Positions 1 to 9,473 of a DNA stretch of 40,866 nucleotides are shown here, piece after piece (the first letter of the stretch is position 1; the number at the start of each line of letters is the position of its first letter). The notes under the pieces are model-generated. The model saw nothing but the letters and a program-made list of their open reading frames with translations, was not told the DNA's origin and ran no database searches. The translations under genes were made by a program, and so were the position numbers. This DNA is from Candidatus Poribacteria bacterium (GTDB lineage Bacteria; Poribacteria; WGA-4E; WGA-3G). Location of the stretch: contig PYJE01000112.1 in the NCBI GenBank assembly GCA_003635305.1, positions 7,614-48,479 of the forward strand, written 5' to 3'.

Positions 1-15
1 TGCGTCACTAGTTAG

Positions 16-133
16 GGCGAGGGCCTGTCCTTCGCCGTGTTCAAAATGTTCTGCGTCACCGTAGGGCGAGGGCCTGTCCTTCGCCGTGCTCAAAATGTTC
101 CGCGCACTGTAGGGCGAGGGCCTGTCCCTCGCC
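16..133 (-). repeat. Three family-A palindromes, ~49-nt period
   Basis: Three near-identical imperfect palindromes sit at 16-36, 65-85 and 113-133. They match the reverse complement of the family core GCGAGGGACAGGCCCTCGC found at 27216-27428. They are separated by related spacers reading roughly 'gtgttcaaaatgttctgcg'. They lie just before folA and translate as GRGPV(L/P)RR, so the 204-residue ORF in the track has a spurious N-terminus. Function unknown; REP-like elements are the nearest known analogy. Confidence 0.85.
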
Positions 134-156
134 GTGTTACGCTTAGGGAAAAAACC

Positions 157-651
157 GTGCTCATCTCACTCATCGCTGCAATGGACGAAAACCGCCTTAT
201 CGGTAACGGACCGGAGATTCCGTGGCGGCTCCCGGCAGACCGGCGGCACTTTCGGGACATGACGGTGGGCAAACCGGTAGTCATGGGAAGAAAGACGTTT
301 GAGACGCTGAAGCGGCCTCTCGGCAAGCGGCTTAACATTATTTTAACGCGCAACGTGAAGTATGAGGTGCCGTCCGGCTGTCTCGTCGCGCATTCGGTAG
401 ACGATGTGTTGGCAATTGCTGCCGATGCAGAAGAGCTCATGATTTGCGGCGGCGCGCCGATTTATCAAGCATTTTTGCCGCACGCGCATCGACTCTACCT
501 GACTCGAGTGCATGCAACGTTTGAGGGGAACGTCTACTTCCCCGCGTTTGATGTGACAGAGTGGCGCGAGGCGAAGCGCGTCGATTGCGAACCAGATAAG
601 AAAAATCCGTATGCGTATAGTTTCCTCTTTTTAGAACGGAGAACCGGCTGA
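157..651 (+). CDS. folA: Dihydrofolate reductase
   Basis: Reduces dihydrofolate to tetrahydrofolate with NADPH in the cytoplasm, supplying one-carbon carriers for thymidylate and purine synthesis. From the GTG at 157 the protein has 164 residues, the usual bacterial length. Visible DHFR signatures are the N-terminal strand MLISLIAAMDENRLIG, then PW..PAD with the catalytic acid at about D28, the cofactor motif VVMGRKTFET near residue 42, and GG..IYQ near residue 98. The longer ORF start at 37 is rejected because its extra residues are translated palindromic repeats. An AGGGA lies about 8 bases before the GTG. The stop is 6 bases before the nagA-like gene, so co-transcription is likely, although the two functions are unrelated. 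Confidence 0.93.
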   Translation: MLISLIAAMDENRLIGNGPEIPWRLPADRRHFRDMTVGKPVVMGRKTFETLKRPLGKRLNIILTRNVKYEVPSGCLVAHSVDDVLAIAADAEELMICGGAPIYQAFLPHAHRLYLTRVHATFEGNVYFPAFDVTEWREAKRVDCEPDKKNPYAYSFLFLERRTG

Positions 652-657
652 ACCCTA

Positions 658-1875
658 ATGGAAACGCTGACTATCGCCAACGGCGACATCTATACCCCGA
701 AATCTGTCGGGCGCGGCACTGTCATCATTCAGGGTGACATTATCTCAGAGGTGACGACGAACGGCGCGCCGCAAAACGCGTCTAACGTTATTGACGCGAC
801 TGGGTGCATCGTCATTCCGGGCCTCATTGACGGCCTCGTTCACGGCGGCGGTGGGTGCGATACGATGACGGGAGAGGTTGAAGACGTTCAGCGAATTGCC
901 CGCGCGCATGCGGCGGCAGGTGTCACCACGCTTGTCTTGGGTATCTCCTCCGGTAGCATGGAGGTAATCAACGCCTCGCTAGCAGCGATAGCGCGCGTTG
1001 CTGATTATCCGATTGAAGACGGTGCACGCGTTTTAGGCTCTTATGTGGAGGGGAAATTCGGCAGTCTCGCGAAGAATGGCGCGCAGGACGCGCGGTTTAT
1101 CACACCACCGAACTTTGAAGAGTTCCACTCTATGTGGGCGGCCTCCGATGGAACGCTGAAGGTTATCTCGATTGCGCCGGAGAGGGACGAAGACTTTCGG
1201 TTTATCAAACACCTCGCCGAATTCCGGAAAGATGCCTATAACGACATCGTCATTGCGATGGGGCACACGGATGCCACGTATCCGGTGGCGATGGCGGCGA
1301 TTGACGCGGGCATCACGCGCGCCACGCATACCTTTAACGGTATGAGCGGCATGCACCACCGCGAACTGGGTGCCGCTGAAGCAGTGTTAGCGCATGAAGG
1401 CATTCATGCGGAGTTAATCGTTGATGAACGGCACGTTTCTCCCTTTTGGGGTGACGCGCTCATCCGACGAAAGGGGATTGACGGAGTCGGGTTGATTACG
1501 GACTGCACGGAGCTCGCCGGTGTGCCTACCGACGAGTGGCAAGCGCAGGCGGTGTATGTGCCAGAGTTGGAAGCGTATCGGTTGGAGACGGCAAAATACG
1601 TGAAAGATGGCGCGATGTATCTTGATGTCGGCGAGCCAACAGAACGGCTCGCTGGCGCGAACATTACGCTGATGGAAGGCCTCCGGAACGTCATCAACTG
1701 GGGTTATTCGCTTGAGGCCGCGCTGACGATGGCAACGTTAACGCCTGCGCGGAATTTCGGCATCGCCGGTCGGATAGGCACCATTGCGCGCGGTAACGCG
1801 GCGGATATCGTCATTCTTGACGAAAATATGAATGTCCGCGATGTCATTTTGCGCGGAAAATTGCAAAAAAAGTAA
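658..1875 (+). CDS. nagA: N-acetylglucosamine-6-phosphate deacetylase-like amidohydrolase
   Basis: Probable TIM-barrel amidohydrolase that removes acetate from GlcNAc-6-phosphate in amino-sugar or cell-wall recycling. It has 405 residues, slightly longer than typical NagA. Visible landmarks are PGLIDGLVHGGGGCD at 54-68, the metal-ligand Glu in YVEGKF (E131), GHTDATY (H203), THTFNGM (H224), DERHV (H259) and the general-base Asp in ITDCTEL (D282). Two features depart from textbook NagA: the first metal motif HxH reads LxH, and HLEGPF reads YVEGKF. The E. coli enzyme also lacks HxH, so activity is still likely, but a related N-acyl sugar substrate is possible. No sugar transporter, nagB or regulator is adjacent. 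A weak AT-only hairpin (1872-1880 with 1897-1905) follows. Confidence 0.82.
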   Translation: METLTIANGDIYTPKSVGRGTVIIQGDIISEVTTNGAPQNASNVIDATGCIVIPGLIDGLVHGGGGCDTMTGEVEDVQRIARAHAAAGVTTLVLGISSGSMEVINASLAAIARVADYPIEDGARVLGSYVEGKFGSLAKNGAQDARFITPPNFEEFHSMWAASDGTLKVISIAPERDEDFRFIKHLAEFRKDAYNDIVIAMGHTDATYPVAMAAIDAGITRATHTFNGMSGMHHRELGAAEAVLAHEGIHAELIVDERHVSPFWGDALIRRKGIDGVGLITDCTELAGVPTDEWQAQAVYVPELEAYRLETAKYVKDGAMYLDVGEPTERLAGANITLMEGLRNVINWGYSLEAALTMATLTPARNFGIAGRIGTIARGNAADIVILDENMNVRDVILRGKLQKK

Positions 1876-1923
1876 AAAAAATCGTAAAATTCCAACTTTT
1901 TTTACAAAAAAAGCAAAAAAAAT

Positions 1924-1952
1924 TTGACAAACGGGATTTTTTGTGGTATAAT
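1924..1952 (+). promoter_or_regulatory. Strong sigma70-type promoter of the ribosomal superoperon
   Basis: TTGACA at 1924-1929 and TATAAT at 1947-1952 are separated by exactly 17 bases, with an extended -10 TG at 1944-1945. A-tracts from about 1906 to 1922 lie directly upstream, like an UP element. Expected transcription start is near 1959. This is the only consensus promoter I noticed on the plus strand between 1 and 21 kb. Confidence 0.88.
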
Positions 1953-1959
1953 TATACTT

Positions 1960-2206
1960 TTGGAAACCCTCACCGGGTCTTTTTTAGTCTTTTGGACAAG
2001 AAAAGGGGCAAATTATTCGGAAACATTCTAACGTTGATTCTCCCTCTCACGTTAATTTGTTCAGAATTTGCAATCTGAGGTTGAGGTAGCGCGCGTTGCG
2101 CTGCCTGGTGCCTCGTTTTGCATGGCCCCGCGAGGGGCTTTTTTCATGGAGAGCGGTTTGCTTAAGCGCGGTTTTCGTCCGCGCTGAACCTAAAGGACAG
2201 TTAAAA
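1960..2206 (+). promoter_or_regulatory. Structured rpsL leader RNA
   Basis: About 247 bases of untranslated leader lie between the promoter and rpsL. A 9-bp hairpin (AGGTAGCGC at 2084-2092 with GCGCTGCCT at 2098-2106, one G-U pair) precedes the terminator-like hairpin at 2125-2144. CCTCG at 2111-2115 could instead pair with CGAGG at 2131-2135, which would break the terminator's 3' arm. A weak ACCC/GGGT stem followed by six T's lies near 1966-1985. In E. coli the str operon is controlled by S7 binding inside the operon. This arrangement looks instead like transcription attenuation, which is inference. Confidence 0.6.
2125..2144 (+). terminator. Candidate attenuator hairpin in the rpsL leader
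   Basis: GCCCC (2125-2129), loop GCGA, GGGGC (2134-2138), then six T's. This is the classic intrinsic-terminator shape, placed between the promoter and the first ribosomal gene. If active it must be conditional. It could also partly derive from the family-A palindromes, which share the GCGAGGGG string. Confidence 0.6.
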
Positions 2207-2578
2207 ATGCCGACAATTAACCAGTTAATCAAAAAACCGCGCAAGCGTTCCCGGAAGAAGACGAAGTCACCGGTGTTGCAGCAGTGTCCGCAGCGTCGTG
2301 GCATCTGTTTGCAGGTGAAGACGATTACGCCAAACAAGCCGAATTCGGCTTTGCGCAAGGTGGCCCGTGTGCGGTTTACCTCCGGGTATGAGGCAACCTG
2401 CTATATTCCCGGGATCGACCACAATTTGCAAGAGCACTCTGTCGTGTTGGTGCGTGGTGGGGCCGTGAAGGACCTATCCAATGTCCGTTACCACATCGTT
2501 CGTGGTAAATTGGACACCGCTGGTGTAGAGAACCGGCGGCAGGGCCGCTCGAAGTACGGTGCGAGAAAACCGGCTTAA
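2207..2578 (+). CDS. rpsL: 30S ribosomal protein S12 (uS12)
   Basis: Decoding-centre protein of the small subunit, 123 residues from ATG 2207 (AAAGGAC is the binding site). The upstream part of the 160-residue ORF is leader. The conserved PNSALRK and VRYH..RG..D..GV blocks are present. The residue equivalent to E. coli mature K42 is Asn (TPNKPNSA; codon AAC), and the equivalent of P90 is Ser ([10 protein letters not shown]). K87 and the Asp that RimO methylthiolates are conserved. Substitutions at K42 and P90 are known streptomycin-resistance or -dependence sites in model bacteria, so natural streptomycin insensitivity is plausible. Confidence 0.97.
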   Translation: MPTINQLIKKPRKRSRKKTKSPVLQQCPQRRGICLQVKTITPNKPNSALRKVARVRFTSGYEATCYIPGIDHNLQEHSVVLVRGGAVKDLSNVRYHIVRGKLDTAGVENRRQGRSKYGARKPA

Positions 2579-2598
2579 CAAGAATCGGAGGAACCCCC

Positions 2599-3069
2599 AT
2601 GCCGAGACGTGGCAACGTCGCCAAACGCGATGTGAACGCGGATGCTGTTCATAACAGCAAAGTCGTGTCAAAATTTATCAACAGCCTCATGCTGGATGGG
2701 AAGAAAAGCACTGCGCAACGTATCCTCTATGAGAGTTTTGAGATTATCGAGTCACGCATGAAGGAAGATGGCTTCGCGGTGTTTCGCCAAGCGATTAATA
2801 ACGTCAAGCCGGTTTTGGAGATTCGTCCGCGGCGTGTCGGTAGCCAAACCTATCAGGTGCCGATTGACGTAAAAGCGGAGCGGAAGACGCGTCTGGCGTT
2901 CAGTTGGCTTATCCAATCGGCGCGTGGGCGTGGTGAGAAACGGATGGCTGAGCGCCTCGCTGGCGAGTTGATGGATGCGGCGCGCAACGAAGGCGGCGCA
3001 ATCCGCCGAAAACAGGAACAACATCGAATGGCTGAGGCGAACCGCGCCTTCGCACATTACCGATGGTAG
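2599..3069 (+). CDS. rpsG: 30S ribosomal protein S7 (uS7)
   Basis: Primary 16S rRNA-binding protein that nucleates the 30S head; 156 residues, the usual length. The N-terminal MPRRGNVAKRDVNAD and the central GSQTYQVPIDV motif are typical, and the C-terminal EANRAFAHYRW is canonical. The GGAGGA site is 7 bases before the ATG. It lies 20 bases after rpsL. In enterobacteria S7 represses its own operon; no specific binding element was identified here. Confidence 0.97.
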   Translation: MPRRGNVAKRDVNADAVHNSKVVSKFINSLMLDGKKSTAQRILYESFEIIESRMKEDGFAVFRQAINNVKPVLEIRPRRVGSQTYQVPIDVKAERKTRLAFSWLIQSARGRGEKRMAERLAGELMDAARNEGGAIRRKQEQHRMAEANRAFAHYRW

Positions 3070-3099
3070 GCGCGTGAAACGCCGCCGAGAAGGACAAAA

Positions 3100-5214
3100 A
3101 TGGCTGATAAGAAGGACAACCCCCAACAACGCTTGGAGCTGCCGCACGTGCGAAACATCGGCATCATGGCGCATATTGATGCCGGCAAAACGACGGTGAC
3201 CGAACGGATTTTATACTACACCGGCCGCGTCTACCGTATCGGTGATGTTGACGATGGCACGACGGCGATGGACTGGATGGTGCAGGAGCAGGAGCGCGGC
3301 ATTACGATTACCGCCGCCGCTACTACCTGCCACTGGAAAAAGCACCACATCAACATCATTGACACACCGGGGCACATCGATTTTACCGTTGAGGTAGAAC
3401 GCTCACTGCGCGTCCTTGACGGTGCCGTCGCTGTCTTCTGTGCTGTCGGCGGTGTTGAACCGCAATCCGAGACAGTCTGGCGACAGGCGGATAAATACGA
3501 CATCCCGCGCATCGCGTTCGTCAATAAGATGGACAGAACCGGCGCAGACTTCTTCCGCACCGTAGAAATGATGGAAGAACGCCTCGGCGCGATGGCGATT
3601 CCGGTGCAACTCCCTATCGGCTCCGCTGAAGGGTTTAGCGGCATCGTCGATCTCATCGCCATGAAGGCGCAGTTGTGGGATACCACAACCGGGGATGGCT
3701 CTGTCATCCATGAGACAGACATCCCCACCGAGATGGAAGCGATGGCGAACGAGTATCGTGAACGGATGCTTGACGCTGTTGCCGAATCGGATGACGAACT
3801 CTTAGAAAGGTATCTTGACGGCATTGAATTGTCGCCAGCCGAGATTAAATCCGGCTTGAGAAAGGCTGTGCTGCACGGCAAAACCGTGCCGGTCTTGTGC
3901 GGAACCGCTTTGAAGAACAAGGGTGTCCAGCCGTTGTTGGATGGCATTGTCTCCTATTTGCCGGCCCCGACAGATGTGCCGCCGATTGTGGGTGTGAACC
4001 CGCGGACAGAGGCGGAGGAGATTCGGCAGGCAAGCGACAAGGAACCGTTCTGCGCGCTGGCATTCAAAATCATGACAGACTCGCACGTCGGCAAACTCAC
4101 CTACGTCCGTGTCTACTCCGGTGTGCTGAAGAAAGGCGATACCGTCTACAACAGCAAACGCGGCAGGCACGAACGCATCGGCCGCTTGATGCAGATGCAC
4201 GCCAACAAGCGCGAGGAGCATCAAGTTGTCTACGCAGGCGACATCGCCGCTGTCATCGGATTAAAGGATATTGCGACAGGCGAGACGCTCTGCGATGTGA
4301 AGCAGCACATCACGCTGGAGACGATGGATTTCCCTATGCCTGTCATGGCTATTGCCATTGAACCGCGCACGCAATCGGATATTGACAAACTCAACCTCGC
4401 GCTATCAAAACTAGCGGAGGAGGATCCGACGTTTAAAGTGCATCAGGATGCAGACACGGGACAGACGCTGCTCTCTGGCATGGGTGAGCTGCACCTTGAG
4501 ATTATCGTAGACCGGCTGGTTCGCGAATTCAACGTCTCGGCGAACGTCGGGAATCCGGAAGTGGCATATCGGGAGACGCTCCTTGAACCTGTCAAATCGG
4601 TAGGACGCTTCGTGCGGCAATCCGGTGGCAGGGGACAATTTGGACACGTCGTGATTGAGGTTGAACCGCTTGAGAAAGGCGGCGGCTTTGTGTTCACCGA
4701 CGAAACGAAAAGCGGTGTCGTCCCTCAGGAATACATCCCTGCGGTGCAGAAAGGCATTGAGAATGCGATGAATACCGGCGTGTTGGCAGGCTACCCTGTC
4801 GTGGACGTATCGGTGCGGCTGGTAGACGGTTCACACCATCCGGTGGATTCCTCGGAAATAGCGTTCGGCATCGCTGCTTCTATGGCATTTAAAGATGCGA
4901 TGAGGCGCGCGAACCCGACGCTCCTGGAACCGATGATGGACGTTGAAGTCATCGTCCCGGACGAATACCTTGGGAAAGTCATCGGCGATCTGAATTCCCG
5001 ACGTGCGCAGATTCGTGAAACGGTTCAGCACGATGCCGGGCGACAGATAAAATCGCGTATCCAGCATATTCTCGTTGACGTGCCGCTGTCAGAAATGTTC
5101 GGCTATGTCAAGACGCTGCGCTCTCTGACACAGGGACGGGCGAACTACTCGATGGAATTCTCGCACTACAGCGAGGTGCCGCCGAGTATGATGGAAGACT
5201 TAATTGGTAAGTAG
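3100..5214 (+). CDS. fusA: Elongation factor G
   Basis: Translocation and recycling GTPase, 704 residues, full length. G1 AHIDAGKT is at 24-31, the switch region with EQERGITIT at 63-71, G3 DTPGH at 88-92, and G4 NKMD at 142-145. Domains II-V follow, including [13 protein letters not shown] (domain II), GMGELHLEI (domain III) and GRGQFGHV (domain IV). It lies 30 bases after rpsG in the usual str order, with AAGGAC before the ATG. Nothing suggests a specialised paralogue. Confidence 0.97.
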   Translation: MADKKDNPQQRLELPHVRNIGIMAHIDAGKTTVTERILYYTGRVYRIGDVDDGTTAMDWMVQEQERGITITAAATTCHWKKHHINIIDTPGHIDFTVEVERSLRVLDGAVAVFCAVGGVEPQSETVWRQADKYDIPRIAFVNKMDRTGADFFRTVEMMEERLGAMAIPVQLPIGSAEGFSGIVDLIAMKAQLWDTTTGDGSVIHETDIPTEMEAMANEYRERMLDAVAESDDELLERYLDGIELSPAEIKSGLRKAVLHGKTVPVLCGTALKNKGVQPLLDGIVSYLPAPTDVPPIVGVNPRTEAEEIRQASDKEPFCALAFKIMTDSHVGKLTYVRVYSGVLKKGDTVYNSKRGRHERIGRLMQMHANKREEHQVVYAGDIAAVIGLKDIATGETLCDVKQHITLETMDFPMPVMAIAIEPRTQSDIDKLNLALSKLAEEDPTFKVHQDADTGQTLLSGMGELHLEIIVDRLVREFNVSANVGNPEVAYRETLLEPVKSVGRFVRQSGGRGQFGHVVIEVEPLEKGGGFVFTDETKSGVVPQEYIPAVQKGIENAMNTGVLAGYPVVDVSVRLVDGSHHPVDSSEIAFGIAASMAFKDAMRRANPTLLEPMMDVEVIVPDEYLGKVIGDLNSRRAQIRETVQHDAGRQIKSRIQHILVDVPLSEMFGYVKTLRSLTQGRANYSMEFSHYSEVPPSMMEDLIGK

Positions 5215-5239
5215 GCGTAAAATGGGCATGAACCCGTAG

Positions 5240-5259
5240 CGCGAGGAAGCTTCCTCGCG
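5240..5259. repeat. 20-bp perfect palindrome between fusA and tuf
   Basis: CGCGAGGAAGCTTCCTCGCG is a perfect 20-base palindrome in the 78-base fusA-tuf spacer, preceded by 'gta'. Its arms (CGCGAGG/CCTCGCG) and flanks match the family-A palindromes, so it is probably a diverged copy. No T-tract follows, so it is not an intrinsic terminator. Confidence 0.8.
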
Positions 5260-5292
5260 AACGCCGAGTTCAACTAGCAAAGGATAAAAAGA

Positions 5293-6492
5293 ATGGCTAA
5301 GGAAACTTTTGAAAGGACTAAGCCACACGTCAATATTGGCACAATCGGCCACGTCGACCACGGTAAGACGACGCTCACGGCGGCGATTACTATGGTGCTT
5401 TCCAATCTCGCCAGCAAAGACTACGTCATGACGTATGACGAAATTGACAAGGCACCCGAGGAGAAAGAGCGTGGCATTACAATCAACACGGCACACGTTG
5501 AATACGAAACCGAGAATCGGCACTACGCGCACGTGGACTGCCCCGGACACGCGGACTACATCAAAAACATGATTACTGGTGCCGCGCAGATGGACGGCGC
5601 AATCCTCGTCGTCTCTGCTGCAGACGGACCGATGCCGCAGACGCGCGAACACGTGCTCCTCGCACGCCAGGTCAACGTTCCCTCTCTCGTTGTCTTCCTC
5701 AATAAGGCAGACATGGTGGATGACGACGAGCTGCTGGAGCTCGTGGAATTGGAAGTCCGCGAACTCCTCACGGAATACGAATTCCCCGGCGACGATGTCC
5801 CTATCATCGCAGGCTCCGCGCTGGAAGCAATGGAAGCCGCTGGCAGCCCGGATAGCGACGCGTGTAAACCTATCCGCGAACTGATGGAAGCCGTTGACGA
5901 ATACATCCCGGAACCTGTCCGCGATACTGACAGGCCGTTCCTGATGCCGATTGAAGATATCTTCACCATCAGTGGACGTGGCACGGTTGTCACTGGACGC
6001 GTTGAGCGCGGTGTCATTCACACCGGCGATACTGTCGAAATTGTCGGACTCCGAGAGACGCAGGACACCGTCGTCACCGGTGTAGAGATGTTCCGCAAAC
6101 TCCTTGACCAGGGGCAAGCGGGTGACAACATCGGCGCGCTGATTCGTGGCATCGACCGGGATGAAGTGGAGCGCGGACAAGTCCTCTCGATTCCAGGAAC
6201 AGTCACACCGCATACGAGGTTTGAAGCGGAAGCCTATATCCTCACGAAGGAAGAAGGCGGACGCTGGAACCCCTTCTTTAGCGGATACCGGCCGCAGTTC
6301 TACTTCCGGACGACAGACGTTACTGGGAAAATGGATTTGCCGGAAGGCATTGAGATGATTATGCCGGGCGACAATGCGCAGATTACGGTAGAGCTCTCCA
6401 AACCGATTGCGATGGAGGAACAACTCCGATTCGCTATCCGCGAAGGTGGGCATACCATCGGTGCCGGTGTTGTCTCCAAAATCCTTGAATAA
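5293..6492 (+). CDS. tuf: Elongation factor Tu
   Basis: Delivers aminoacyl-tRNA to the ribosome; 399 residues, full length. GHVDHGKT is at 19-26, [10 protein letters not shown] in switch I, DCPGH at 82-86 with the catalytic His at about 85, and NKAD at 137-140. Domains II and III follow ([24 protein letters not shown]) and the C-terminus is [17 protein letters not shown], where His replaces the common Arg. AAAGGAT precedes the ATG. It closes the str block; rpsJ follows 66 bases later without a terminator. Confidence 0.98.
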   Translation: MAKETFERTKPHVNIGTIGHVDHGKTTLTAAITMVLSNLASKDYVMTYDEIDKAPEEKERGITINTAHVEYETENRHYAHVDCPGHADYIKNMITGAAQMDGAILVVSAADGPMPQTREHVLLARQVNVPSLVVFLNKADMVDDDELLELVELEVRELLTEYEFPGDDVPIIAGSALEAMEAAGSPDSDACKPIRELMEAVDEYIPEPVRDTDRPFLMPIEDIFTISGRGTVVTGRVERGVIHTGDTVEIVGLRETQDTVVTGVEMFRKLLDQGQAGDNIGALIRGIDRDEVERGQVLSIPGTVTPHTRFEAEAYILTKEEGGRWNPFFSGYRPQFYFRTTDVTGKMDLPEGIEMIMPGDNAQITVELSKPIAMEEQLRFAIREGGHTIGAGVVSKILE

Positions 6493-6558
6493 TGCTGCTG
6501 TCTGGCCCCAGAGCGGCCCCGCAACGCCGCTTTGGGGTTATCTGTAAAGGATGCAAAC

Positions 6559-6870
6559 ATGGACAACCAAAAGATTCGCATTCGGCTCAAAGCTTTTGAC
6601 TACCGGCTGTTGGACCTGTCGTCAAAACAGATAGCGGATACCGCCAAACGCACAGGCGCAGCTGTCTCCGGACCGATTCCGTTGCCGACGAAGAAGCATA
6701 TCTATACTGTCCAGCGTTCGACTTTCAAAGACAAGAAGTCGCGGGAACAATTTGAGATGCGGATTCACAAGCGGTTGTTGGATATCCTCGAAACGACACC
6801 GAAGACCGTGGATGCTTTGATGCGCTTGGACCTGCCCGCTGGGGTGGATGTGAAAATCATCTTGTTGTAA
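6559..6870 (+). CDS. rpsJ: 30S ribosomal protein S10 (uS10)
   Basis: Part of the 30S head and, in other bacteria, a NusB/NusG partner in antitermination. From ATG 6559 the protein has 103 residues ([19 protein letters not shown]), the standard length. The ORF-track start at 6532 adds nine atypical residues and is rejected. AAAGG at 6546-6550 precedes the ATG. Motifs GPIPLPTK and [16 protein letters not shown] are clear. It is the first gene of the S10-type block, here fused to the str block. Confidence 0.96.
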   Translation: MDNQKIRIRLKAFDYRLLDLSSKQIADTAKRTGAAVSGPIPLPTKKHIYTVQRSTFKDKKSREQFEMRIHKRLLDILETTPKTVDALMRLDLPAGVDVKIILL

Positions 6871-6908
6871 GCGTTCGCGCTTGGCTGGATGTGCAGAGGA
6901 GAAGGAAA

Positions 6909-7553
6909 ATGGTGAACGGAATCATCGGACGAAAAGTCGGCATGACCCAGGTTTTCGAGGAATCCGGGAAAGTGGTGCCTGTTACCGTCATTGAAGCGGG
7001 CCCCTGTCCGATCGTCCAATTGAAAACGCAAGAGAGAGATGGGTATGAGGCTGTCCAGTTGGGGTTCGGCGAGCGGAAAGCGAGCCGGACGAACCGGCCG
7101 CGGCAGGGACATTTTGCGAAGGCGCAAGTTGAACCGACTTGGGTGCTCCGCGAGTTCCGTGTGAAAAGTCTCGCCGAGGTAACCGTGGGCAGTGTTGTTG
7201 ATGCCGGTCTCTTTTCGGAAGGCGAGCTCGTTGACGTGAGCGGCACCTCGAAAGGGCACGGCTTCACCGGTGTTGTCAAACGGTGGGGTTTCGCGGGCGG
7301 CAAGAAGAGCCACGGTGGTGAGCAGGACTTGCGTCGTCCTGGTTCTATAGGTGCGAGCGCGACTCCATCACGGGTTTTCAAAGGCAAACGGATGGCGGGC
7401 CGCTATGGTGCGAAACGGCATACCGTCCAAAATTTACCGGTTATCCAAGCGGATGCCGAACGGAATTTGCTTGTGGTGAAGGGAGCGGTTCCGGGCCCGC
7501 CGAATGGGCTCCTGCTCATCTGGAAGGCTTCCAAATCGGCACCGGAAGCATAA
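6909..7553 (+). CDS. rplC: 50S ribosomal protein L3 (uL3)
   Basis: Early-assembling 23S rRNA-binding protein; 214 residues from ATG 6909, after a purine-rich AGAGGAGAAGGA. N-terminal [13 protein letters not shown] and the extended-loop motif [23 protein letters not shown] are diagnostic. The Gln methylated by PrmB in E. coli is replaced (GASAT versus GQNQT), so that modification is not expected. It ends 12 bases before rplD. Confidence 0.96.
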   Translation: MVNGIIGRKVGMTQVFEESGKVVPVTVIEAGPCPIVQLKTQERDGYEAVQLGFGERKASRTNRPRQGHFAKAQVEPTWVLREFRVKSLAEVTVGSVVDAGLFSEGELVDVSGTSKGHGFTGVVKRWGFAGGKKSHGGEQDLRRPGSIGASATPSRVFKGKRMAGRYGAKRHTVQNLPVIQADAERNLLVVKGAVPGPPNGLLLIWKASKSAPEA

Positions 7554-7565
7554 GGAGAAGAAGTG

Positions 7566-8210
7566 ATGTCAACGCTAGCGGTTCACGCTCGCACAGGTGC
7601 TGTGCTTCATGAGAAGGAGCTCTCCGAGGCGTTTACACACGCTGAGGTGAACGGGCCTGTTATCCACCAATGCGTTGTCGCGTATCTCGCGAATCAGCGG
7701 CGCGGCACGGCATCCACGAAAACGCGCAGCGAAGTGAAAGGCAGCGGCAGGAAATTATACCGCCAGAAGGGAACAGGCAGGGCCCGCGTTGGGCATGCGA
7801 AATCGCCGATTCGGGTGCATGGCGGTGTCGCCTTCGGTCCGAAACCGCGGAGTTATCGGCAGCACACCCCGAAACAGGTGCGCCGTTTGGGGCTCCACAG
7901 CGCGCTCGCAGACCGGTTCCAAAATGAGCAGTGCATTCTCGTCGAAGATTTCACGTTAGAAAAGCCTCGCACGAAGGACATGCTCAGCCTCCTTAAGGCA
8001 GTGAACGCGGAAGGGAAGGTGCTTGTGGTGCTGAACGAACATAGCCCCAATATCTACCTCTCCGTGCGGAATATTCCGCAAGTCAACTGCTGCACCTGGG
8101 ATATGCTGAACATTTACCAGGTGATGTGGCACGACACGTTGGTAATCACGGAGAAGGCGGCGGAGCAGCTTCAGGCGAAGTTTGTCGCCCCGGATGTTGA
8201 GGGAGGATAA
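7566..8210 (+). CDS. rplD: 50S ribosomal protein L4 (uL4)
   Basis: Exit-tunnel protein, and in E. coli the autogenous regulator of the S10 operon. It has 214 residues from ATG 7566; the adjacent GTG 7563 is an alternative, but AAGGAG at 7552-7557 is better spaced for the ATG. The tunnel-loop signature KTRSEVKGSGRKLYRQKGTG, followed by RARVGHAKSPIRVHGG, is conserved. It ends 3 bases before rplW. Confidence 0.95.
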   Translation: MSTLAVHARTGAVLHEKELSEAFTHAEVNGPVIHQCVVAYLANQRRGTASTKTRSEVKGSGRKLYRQKGTGRARVGHAKSPIRVHGGVAFGPKPRSYRQHTPKQVRRLGLHSALADRFQNEQCILVEDFTLEKPRTKDMLSLLKAVNAEGKVLVVLNEHSPNIYLSVRNIPQVNCCTWDMLNIYQVMWHDTLVITEKAAEQLQAKFVAPDVEGG

Positions 8211-8213
8211 AAG

Positions 8214-8513
8214 ATGAACGACGTATATCAGGTGATCTTACACCCGCAGATTACGGAGAAAAGCACCGTCCTCCGCGAAGAGAACAAGTACGCCTTCGTC
8301 GTCAATCGCAATGCGACGAAAGTCCAAATCCGCCGTGCCGCCGAGGAGCTGTTCGACCTCAAAGGGGATATCGTCAGTGTTCATACGATGCAGGTGCGCG
8401 GGAAACCGAAAGGGAAGATGCACCGCTACAAGCGTGGCCGCAGACCGCATTGGAAGAAGGCGATTATCACGCTGAGGGAAGGCGCGACGATCCAGGCGTT
8501 TGAATCGATATAG
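8214..8513 (+). CDS. rplW: 50S ribosomal protein L23 (uL23)
   Basis: Lies at the exit of the peptide tunnel and docks trigger factor and SRP. It has 99 residues with GGAGG before the ATG. HPQITEKST at the N-terminus, KYAFVV..NATK, and the loop RGKPKGKMHRYKRGRRPHWKKAIITL are standard. A 129-base spacer with a palindrome follows before rplB, unusually long for this operon position. Confidence 0.96.
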   Translation: MNDVYQVILHPQITEKSTVLREENKYAFVVNRNATKVQIRRAAEELFDLKGDIVSVHTMQVRGKPKGKMHRYKRGRRPHWKKAIITLREGATIQAFESI

Positions 8514-8586
8514 GATTCACGCCACATCGTAGCGTGTTGCGGGATGCACTCGCAACCTACGGTGACAAGGTTAAGACTTGTTTCGG

Positions 8587-8621
8587 GTAGGCGCGCGGGC
8601 GCGGTTGCAAACCGCACCTAC
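8587..8621. repeat. Family-B palindrome between rplW and rplB
   Basis: GTAGG...CCTAC ends enclose the perfect inner inverted repeat GCGGTT-GCA-AACCGC (8601-8615). The same theme recurs at 22699-22723. It lies about 20 bases upstream of the rplB start, inside the operon, so it is transcribed with it. No T-tract follows. Confidence 0.7.
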
Positions 8622-8642
8622 CGAACTGAGGAGGAATTGAGA

Positions 8643-9461
8643 GTGCCTAAGACATATTCACCGGTAACCCCAAGCCGCCGATTTATGACCGGCTATACCT
8701 TTGAGGAGATTACGCGGAGCAAACCGGAAAAATCTCTCGTCAAAGGCAGCAAGAAAACCGCTGGGCGCAATGCAAGCGGTCGGATGACGGTGAGACGGCG
8801 CGGCGGGGGACACAAACGCCGCTATCGGGTTATCGATTTCAAGCGCGACAAATTTGGCGTGCCTGCCAAAGTCGCCTCTATTGAGTATGATCCGAACCGG
8901 TCTGCGCATATCGCGCTGCTCCACTATGTTGATGGCGAGAAGCGTTATATTATCGCCCCGGTCGGCGTTCAAGTGGGCGACATGTTGAATTCAGGTGCGG
9001 ATGCGGAAATCCGGGTAGGGAACGCCTTGCCGCTTGAAAAGATTCCGCTGGGTTCATCTATCCATAACATTGAAATGCGCCCTGGGAAAGGTGGGCAGTT
9101 AGTCCGCAGTGCCGGTGGTGCTGCGCAGCTCGTCGATCGTGAGGGGAAATATGCCCGTGTCCGCTTACCGTCGGGTGAGATTCGGCTGATTCCGGTGCAA
9201 GCGATGGCTACACTGGGGCAGGTTGGCAATGTCAGCAAGATTGTCATCGGTAAGGCGGGACGTTCGCGATGGTTGGGCAAACGTCCGAAGGTGAGAGGTG
9301 TCGCGATGAACCCGATCGATCATCCGCATGGTGGTGGTGAAGGGAAGAGCTCCGGCGGCCGGCATCCGGTTACGCCGTGGGGTGTTCCCACGAAAGGGTA
9401 TAAGACGCGAAACCCGAAGAAGAAATCGAGCCGCTACATCGTTGGAAAGCGGAAGAAGTAG
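8643..9461 (+). CDS. rplB: 50S ribosomal protein L2 (uL2)
   Basis: Largest 50S protein, needed for subunit association and the peptidyl-transferase environment. GTG 8643 gives 272 residues, the usual length, and has GAGGAGG upstream. The longer ORF start at 8544 runs through the family-B palindrome and is rejected. Landmarks are [19 protein letters not shown] and the C-terminal [12 protein letters not shown], including the conserved His. Confidence 0.96.
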   Translation: MPKTYSPVTPSRRFMTGYTFEEITRSKPEKSLVKGSKKTAGRNASGRMTVRRRGGGHKRRYRVIDFKRDKFGVPAKVASIEYDPNRSAHIALLHYVDGEKRYIIAPVGVQVGDMLNSGADAEIRVGNALPLEKIPLGSSIHNIEMRPGKGGQLVRSAGGAAQLVDREGKYARVRLPSGEIRLIPVQAMATLGQVGNVSKIVIGKAGRSRWLGKRPKVRGVAMNPIDHPHGGGEGKSSGGRHPVTPWGVPTKGYKTRNPKKKSSRYIVGKRKK

Positions 9462-9473
9462 AGGAGGGACGCT

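Noticed and set aside
37-156. N-terminal extension of the folA ORF
   Set aside because: It is translated palindromic repeat (GRGPVLRR); the family begins at the GTG at 157.
5200-6453. 417-residue minus-strand ORF opposite tuf
   Set aside because: It is a codon-bias shadow of the highly conserved tuf gene and has no recognisable domain, start site or promoter.
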